Assembly (NCBI GenBank): GCA_025964405.1
Contig: JAOPYW010000253.1
Span: forward strand, 1 to 9,731
Reading direction: 5' to 3'
DNA from: Thermoleophilia bacterium
GTDB taxonomy: Bacteria; Actinomycetota; Thermoleophilia; Gaiellales; SKUG01
DNA length: 9,731 nt
The notes beneath the pieces were generated by a model that did not search any database, was not told where the DNA came from, and worked only from the letters and a program-made list of their open reading frames with translations. The position numbers and the translations under genes are program-made. Below are positions 5,525 through 9,731 of this stretch, in pieces (position 1 is the first letter of the stretch; each line of letters opens with the position of its first letter).

Positions 5525-6463
5525 GTGAGCGCCGTCCGCCGGTTGTATGTAGTGACCCACCGCGACCCCGCGGTGGCGCAGCGCGCCGTCGGCACCCTCG
5601 TCGAGACCGCGGAGCGGCTCGGCATCGAGCTGGTGGCCGACTCGGTCGAGCTCGAGAAGCACCCGCAGTTGGCGCAGGGCTGCAGCGAGATCGAGGGGTC
5701 GACCAGCGAGGCTGCCGAACGCATCGGCGAATTCGACGCCGCGATCGTGCTCGCAGGTGACGGCACGCTGCTGCGAACGCTGTCGAAGCTGGGGCCCGCG
5801 ACGCCGGTGCTCGGCATCAATTTCGGCATGCTCGGTTTCCTGTCGGGCGCGGCGCACACGTCGCTCGTGGTCGCGCTCGAGCGCCTGGCCGCCGGCACGT
5901 ACCGCACCGTCGGGCTGCCCGGGCTCGAGGTCGAGATCGCCGGCCGTGGCACGTCGACGGCGGTCAACGACATCGTCACGAGCGGCGGCACGACCGGCCG
6001 CGTGAACGAGCTCGGCTGGCGCATCCACGCCGAGGGCACGGGGCACACCGACGAGATGGGCACCGTGGCCTGCGACGGCATGGTGCTCGCGACGCCGGTC
6101 GGGTCGACCGCCTACAACCTGTCGAACGGTGGGCCCGTCATGGCGTGGGGCGTGGAGGGCACGGTCGTGTCGTTCGTGGCGCCGCACACCCTGGCCGCGC
6201 GCCCGCTCGTCGTCGCTCCGCGCGACACCGTCGAGGTGCAGTTCATGGGGCGCGGCACGCCGCTCAAGGTGCTGGCCGACGGGGTGCTCGTCGGACGCCT
6301 GCAGCCGGGGGAGAGTTTCCGGGTCAGGCGCGGCGGGCTCCGCGCCACGCTGGCGTTCGTCGACGACACGTCGTTCTACGCACGCTACCGCGACAACTTC
6401 GCCGTTCCCATGACCTTCCCCGGGCCGCGGGTCCGCTCCTCGGAACAGGGTGGTGCTTCGTGA
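5525..6463 (+). CDS. nadK: NAD kinase
   Basis: NAD kinase phosphorylates NAD(H) with ATP or polyphosphate to give NADP(H) in the cytoplasm. The 312-residue protein has the family's layout: a Rossmann-like N-terminal part with AGDGTLLR (77-84), then GINFGMLGFLS (97-107), and the C-terminal beta domain with VNDIVTSGG, ACDGMVLATPVGSTAYNLSNGGP (182-204) and APHTLAARPLVV. The canonical first motif is GGDGT; here the first glycine is alanine (A77). The usual NE motif is ND (N148-D149). The catalytic-type Asp D79 and the TPxGSTAY block are intact, so activity is expected. GTG 5525 is chosen because it gives the expected N-terminus RRLYVVTH and fits the -10 box spacing. The stop overlaps the recN start (GTGA), as in the mycobacterial tlyA-nadK-recN cluster; here the efflux pair separates it from tlyA. 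Confidence 0.94.
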   Translation: MSAVRRLYVVTHRDPAVAQRAVGTLVETAERLGIELVADSVELEKHPQLAQGCSEIEGSTSEAAERIGEFDAAIVLAGDGTLLRTLSKLGPATPVLGINFGMLGFLSGAAHTSLVVALERLAAGTYRTVGLPGLEVEIAGRGTSTAVNDIVTSGGTTGRVNELGWRIHAEGTGHTDEMGTVACDGMVLATPVGSTAYNLSNGGPVMAWGVEGTVVSFVAPHTLAARPLVVAPRDTVEVQFMGRGTPLKVLADGVLVGRLQPGESFRVRRGGLRATLAFVDDTSFYARYRDNFAVPMTFPGPRVRSSEQGGAS

Positions 6464-8211
6464 TCGTTCGCGTCGACATCGAGAACCTCGTGATCGTGGA
6501 GCGCGCGGAGTTCGCGCCCGGTGCGGGCCTGACGGCGATCACCGGCGAGACCGGCGCGGGCAAGACCCTGCTCGCGACCGCCATCGCGCTCCTGTTCGGC
6601 GGCGACGCCGATGCGGGCCAGGTCGGTCCGGCGAGCGAACAGGCGTGGATCGAGGGTGAGTTCGAGGTCGATGACGCCTTCTGGGCGCACCCCGACGTCG
6701 CCACGCTCGCCGAGCTGCGGCCGGAGGACGACACGCCGCTCGTGCTCGCGCGTCGCGTCGAGCGGTCGGGGCGCAGCCGGGCCATGGCCTGGGGCCGCAC
6801 GGTCGCCAAGACCGACCTCGCCGCCGCGGGGCGACTGCTCGTCGCCACCGCAGGCCAGCACGTGCAGGTACGCCTGCGGTCGCCCGAGCACCAGCGGGCG
6901 ACGCTCGACGGCGCCGGCGGCGTCGCGCAGTCGGTGCTGCTCACCGAGATGCACGACGCGTGGGCGGCGTTGAGCGCCGCGCGCGCCGAGCACGCACGCG
7001 TGACCCAGCTCGTGGCCGACAGCGCGCTGCACGCCGATCGCCTGCGTGACGACCTCGCGCGGATCGAGCTCGTGCAGCCCAGCGTCGAGGATGCCGAGGA
7101 GCTGCGCGGCGCGCGCGATCGTGCGCGCCACCACGCGACGCTGGTGGAGGCGCTGGCCGGCGCGGCATCGACGCTCGAGGGCCGCGATGGCGGTTCGGCC
7201 GTCGACCTGGTCGGGCGCGCCTATGCGTCGTTGCAGCACGGCGCCGAACTGGATCCCGGCCTGCAGGAGCTCGCGGGGCAGCTGCTCGCGCTCCAGGAGC
7301 AGCTCGCCGATGCGGCGTCAGACATCGGTTCGCGCCTTGGTGACCTCGAGGGAGGTCCGGCCTCGCTCGACGACATCGAGGAGCGGTTGTCGGCCTACGC
7401 CGAGCTCGAACGGCACTTCGGGGGCACCGTCGAATCGGTGCTCGCCGCCTGGGCCGACCTGCGCGTGCAGGTCGCGGCCATCGACGACGCGGGCGGCGCC
7501 CTGGGTGAGACGCAGACGCGGGTCGACGCCGCGGAGGCTGCTGCACGGTCGGTCGCGCAGCGCCTGACCGACGCGCGCTGCCTGCTCGCCGACCAGCTGA
7601 GCGCCGACGTGCACGACTCGCTCGCCGAGCTCGGCATGGCAGGAAGCGTGTTCCGCGTCGACGTTGCCGAACACGAGCTCGGCGTGCACGGCGGCGACCG
7701 CATCGCTTTCCTGCTCGCGCCCAGCGAGGGCATCGAGCCGCGCCCGGTGGCGCAGGTGGCATCCGGAGGCGAGCTCTCGCGCATCGCACTCGCACTGCTC
7801 GTCGCGACCAGCACCGGTGCCGACGGAGCTGGCGCCGGCACCATCCTCTTCGACGAGATCGATGCCGGCATCGGCGGCCACACGGCACACGCGGTGGCGA
7901 CCCTCCTGCGTCGCCTCGCCGACCAGCGCCAGGTGCTGTGCATCACCCACCTGCCGCAGGTCGCGGCGCGCGCCGACGCACACGTGGTCATCGAGAAGCA
8001 CCAGAGCGGTACCGACGTGCGAACGACCCTGCGTGCACTGCCGAGCGAGACGGAGGTCGTCGACGAGCTCGTGCGCATGCTCGGATCCGACGCCGATGAC
8101 GAGGCCGCGCGCGACGTCGTGCGCCAGCTCCGCGGACCCCGGTTCGACATCGCCGTCGGCGCGGCGGCCGCGTCGCCCAAGCCGAAGGCACGAAGGCCCG
8201 CGGCGCGATGA
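6460..8211 (+). CDS. recN: DNA repair protein RecN (SMC-like ATPase)
   Basis: RecN is a cohesin-like ATPase that gathers and tethers ends during RecA-dependent double-strand-break repair. The 583-residue length is normal. The N-terminal ATPase half begins IVRVDIENLVIVE and carries Walker A GETGAGKT (29-36). A long charged helical region (about 165-400) forms the coiled-coil arm. The C-terminal half has the ABC signature ASGGELSRIALAL (434-446), Walker B ILFDEIDAGIGG (D465, E466) and ITHLPQVAA with the switch histidine H497. The segment after GRSRA reads AWGRT...AGQHVQ around Q133, where most RecN have INGR...HGQHEHQ. The last about 20 residues form a basic Lys/Arg/Pro tail. GTG 6460 is the start: it overlaps the nadK stop by 4 bp and has AGGGTGG at 6447-6453. 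No SOS box can be expected here because there is no intergenic space. Confidence 0.95.
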   Translation: MIVRVDIENLVIVERAEFAPGAGLTAITGETGAGKTLLATAIALLFGGDADAGQVGPASEQAWIEGEFEVDDAFWAHPDVATLAELRPEDDTPLVLARRVERSGRSRAMAWGRTVAKTDLAAAGRLLVATAGQHVQVRLRSPEHQRATLDGAGGVAQSVLLTEMHDAWAALSAARAEHARVTQLVADSALHADRLRDDLARIELVQPSVEDAEELRGARDRARHHATLVEALAGAASTLEGRDGGSAVDLVGRAYASLQHGAELDPGLQELAGQLLALQEQLADAASDIGSRLGDLEGGPASLDDIEERLSAYAELERHFGGTVESVLAAWADLRVQVAAIDDAGGALGETQTRVDAAEAAARSVAQRLTDARCLLADQLSADVHDSLAELGMAGSVFRVDVAEHELGVHGGDRIAFLLAPSEGIEPRPVAQVASGGELSRIALALLVATSTGADGAGAGTILFDEIDAGIGGHTAHAVATLLRRLADQRQVLCITHLPQVAARADAHVVIEKHQSGTDVRTTLRALPSETEVVDELVRMLGSDADDEAARDVVRQLRGPRFDIAVGAAAASPKPKARRPAAR

Positions 8212-9206
8212 CCCACCACGAGTCACCCGATGCCGACGAGCACGGCACGGTGGGCGGTGAACCGATCGACCCCTCGGTGCACACCGGGAGCCATCGCCGC
8301 ATCGTCTACCTGACCATCCCGCTGTTCGTGATCGGGCTCGTCGTCTACTGCACCACCATCGGCGTGCCGACCAAGCGCTCGAACGTGCTGCTGTGGATGG
8401 CGCTCGCGATCGTCGCCTTCGGCGCGGGTCGGCCGCGCCGCACGCTCCGGTCGCTCCTGCTCGACTGGTCACCGATCTTCGTCGCGCTCGGCGCTTACGA
8501 CCTCCTGCGCGGGCTCTCCGACGACGGGCGCGCCTCGGCGCACACCTTCCCGCAGCTCGACGTCGACAAGTGGCTCGGGTTCGGCACCATCCCGACCGTA
8601 CGGCTGCAGCACTGGCTGCACGACCTGCCCGGCGTGCGGTGGTACGACTACCTGGCGTGGACGACGTACATGTCGCACTTCCTGCTGCCGCTCGCGATCG
8701 CCGTGACGCTGCAGGTGATCGGCTCCCACCGATTCCGCCCGTACCTCTACGGCCTCGCGCTCCTCAGCTGGATGGCGCTGCTGACCTACTGGCTGTATCC
8801 CGCCAAACCGCCGTGGATGACCGGGCAGGAAGGCCTCAACGACCACGTGAGCCGCATCGTGCACGGCGTGTGGAAGCACGTCGGCGTCGAGCGCGCCGCG
8901 CGGGTCTACTCGCCCACCCACGTCAACGGCAGCAACTACTCCAACGAGGTGGCCGCGCTCCCGTCGCTGCACGGCGGGTTCCCGATGTACATCTTCATGA
9001 TGCTGCGGGGGCAGCGACGCTGGCTGACGATCGTGCTCGGCATCTACGTCGTGATGATGGGCTGCACGCTCGTCTACGCCGGCGAGCACTTCGTGTTCGA
9101 CGTGCTGATGGGCTGGGCCTACGCGATCGCCGCAGCGCTGTTCATGCAGTGGATCTTCCGCCGTGCGGATGCGCGGCGGATGCGTCGCGCGACCGTGGAG
9201 GCCTGA
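8208..9206 (+). CDS. PAP2-superfamily membrane protein, inositolphosphotransferase (Aur1/Ipt1)-like
   Basis: This 332-residue integral membrane enzyme has about 30 soluble N-terminal residues, then about 6-7 hydrophobic segments (first at 32-52). The motifs fit the PAP2-like phosphotransferase group with inositol-phosphorylceramide synthase relatives: YPAKPPW (197-203), ALPSLHGG (H255) and YAGEHFVFDVLMG (H294, D298), giving the His-His-Asp set of the active site on the outer membrane face. Such enzymes cleave or transfer phosphate head groups on lipids (phosphatidate, polyprenyl diphosphates or phosphoinositides); the substrate here is not determinable. The prenyl-diphosphate synthase earlier in the window makes a polyprenyl-type substrate conceivable, but this is speculation. 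ATG 8208 overlaps the recN stop (ATGA), and the SRPBCC gene follows after 1 bp, so all are likely on one transcript. Confidence 0.87.
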   Translation: MTHHESPDADEHGTVGGEPIDPSVHTGSHRRIVYLTIPLFVIGLVVYCTTIGVPTKRSNVLLWMALAIVAFGAGRPRRTLRSLLLDWSPIFVALGAYDLLRGLSDDGRASAHTFPQLDVDKWLGFGTIPTVRLQHWLHDLPGVRWYDYLAWTTYMSHFLLPLAIAVTLQVIGSHRFRPYLYGLALLSWMALLTYWLYPAKPPWMTGQEGLNDHVSRIVHGVWKHVGVERAARVYSPTHVNGSNYSNEVAALPSLHGGFPMYIFMMLRGQRRWLTIVLGIYVVMMGCTLVYAGEHFVFDVLMGWAYAIAAALFMQWIFRRADARRMRRATVEA

Positions 9207-9207
9207 C

Positions 9208-9624
9208 ATGCCAGGCGCGATCGAGACACGACACGTCGGCGTGCGCATCGAGCGCACGGCCGATGCCGTGTACCACTACGCACGCAGCCCCGAGCACCTC
9301 CCCGACTGGGCCGCCGGCCTGGCGGGCGGAGCGGTGGAGGAGGTCGACGGGTCATGGATCGTCGAGTCGCCGATGGGTCGCGTGGGCATTGCGTTCGCCG
9401 ACGACAACGCGTTCGGCGTGCTCGACCACGTCGTCACGCTGCCCGACGGTGTCGCCGTCATGAATCCCCTCCGCGTGCTCGCCGATGGCGCGAGCTGTGA
9501 CGTGGTGTTCACCGTCCGCCACCGGCCCGGCGTCAGCTCCCCCGACTTCGAACGCGACGTGTCGGCGATCGCTGCCGACCTCGCGACCCTGAAGCAACTG
9601 CTGGAGACCGACCCGCATGGCTGA
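9208..9624 (+). CDS. SRPBCC-fold (polyketide cyclase/START-like) small protein
   Basis: The 138-residue protein opens with HVGVRIERTADAVYHYARSPEHLPDWAAGL, the typical N-terminal strand-helix of the SRPBCC/START fold (a strand ending in IER-x-ADxVY, a helix, then PEHLPxW). This fold makes a hydrophobic pocket for lipids, cofactors or small aromatics. The final helix, about 110-134 (DFERDVSAIAADLATLKQLLE), is the expected long C-terminal helix. No catalytic residues can be named. ATG 9208 is chosen for the GGAG at 9197-9200 and the 1-bp gap after the PAP2 gene. It overlaps the next gene by 8 bp. A role tied to the membrane enzyme upstream is possible from coupling only. Confidence 0.82.
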   Translation: MPGAIETRHVGVRIERTADAVYHYARSPEHLPDWAAGLAGGAVEEVDGSWIVESPMGRVGIAFADDNAFGVLDHVVTLPDGVAVMNPLRVLADGASCDVVFTVRHRPGVSSPDFERDVSAIAADLATLKQLLETDPHG

Positions 9625-9731
9625 CCCGACCGGACGCATCACCTTCGACGGCGACCGCGTGGTGGAGGACCACCACTGCGACGCGTGTGGTCACGACTAC
9701 CGATCGATCGTCGACTTCCTGCTCCGCGACG
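9617..9731 (+). CDS. Start of a small protein with an N-terminal CxxC motif (cut by window end)
   Basis: ATG 9617 opens a frame of 38 codons that is still open at the end of the window. The peptide begins MADPTGRITFDGDRVVEDHH and then has C21-D-A-C24-G-H26, a CxxC knuckle flanked by histidines (H19, H20, H26) that could bind zinc. The start overlaps the SRPBCC stop by 8 bp (ATGGCTGA), the same style of coupling as elsewhere in the run, which supports it as a real gene. Upstream GGAG at 9602-9605 is a possible ribosome binding site. I do not recognise the family. Confidence 0.6.
   Translation, partial: MADPTGRITFDGDRVVEDHHCDACGHDYRSIVDFLLRD

Noticed and set aside
2813..6187. A 1124-codon open frame on the - strand across tlyA, the MFS gene, tetR and nadK
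   Set aside because: It runs antisense to tlyA, tetR and nadK and in another frame of the MFS gene, all of which have clear family motifs. Its product is Arg/Ala/Gly-rich low-complexity sequence, as expected from GC-rich codon bias in shadow frames.
6145..6459. N-terminal extension of the recN reading frame
   Set aside because: It overlaps nadK in another frame and encodes Arg/Gly-rich sequence; the RecN N-terminal strand begins right after GTG 6460.

Overview
The window is high-GC bacterial DNA with tightly packed genes, many of them joined by 1-20 bp overlaps of stop and start codons. The gene content and order point to an actinobacterium: M24 peptidase - efp - nusB - [acidic protein] - ispA-type prenyltransferase - tlyA - nadK - recN. 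Pieces of this order occur in mycobacteria (pepQ-efp-nusB; tlyA-nadK-recN). The whole order resembles the Bacillus-type run (efp ... nusB folD xseA xseB ispA dxs tlyA argR recN) with several members missing. An early-branching actinobacterial lineage such as Acidimicrobiia would fit, but that placement is inference and cannot be proven from the window.

Layout. Positions 1-140 hold the C-terminus of an Xaa-Pro aminopeptidase-like M24 protein. Positions 232-3460 form one + strand run: efp (elongation factor P), nusB (antitermination factor), a very acidic 130-residue protein in the place where xseB is expected, a short-chain polyprenyl diphosphate synthase, and tlyA (rRNA 2'-O-methyltransferase). 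From nusB onward the genes overlap or nearly touch. Positions 3457-5446 hold a divergent pair: an MFS efflux transporter on the - strand, whose stop codon overlaps that of tlyA, and a TetR-family regulator on the + strand. Their 61-bp intergenic region carries two back-to-back promoters and a clear palindromic operator candidate. Positions 5525-9731 are a second + strand run: nadK (NAD kinase), recN (DNA repair SMC-like ATPase), a membrane PAP2/inositolphosphotransferase-like enzyme, a small SRPBCC-fold protein, and the start of a CxxC protein cut by the window end. Almost all of these junctions overlap.

How the genes work together. The first run serves translation (EF-P, TlyA), transcription antitermination (NusB) and isoprenoid synthesis. 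The second serves NADP supply and double-strand-break repair, followed by a lipid/membrane enzyme and two small proteins of unknown role. The MFS/TetR pair looks like a self-contained, TetR-regulated efflux module inserted between tlyA and nadK.

I do not see a clearly new multi-gene system. The points most worth a second look are the acidic protein at the xseB position, the paired promoter/operator elements of the MFS/TetR module, predicted leaderless starts for tetR and nadK, unusual residues in normally conserved motifs of NadK and RecN, and the overlapping PAP2-SRPBCC-CxxC tail behind recN. No tRNA, rRNA, CRISPR array or insertion sequence was seen, and no gene-free stretch exceeds 100 bp.
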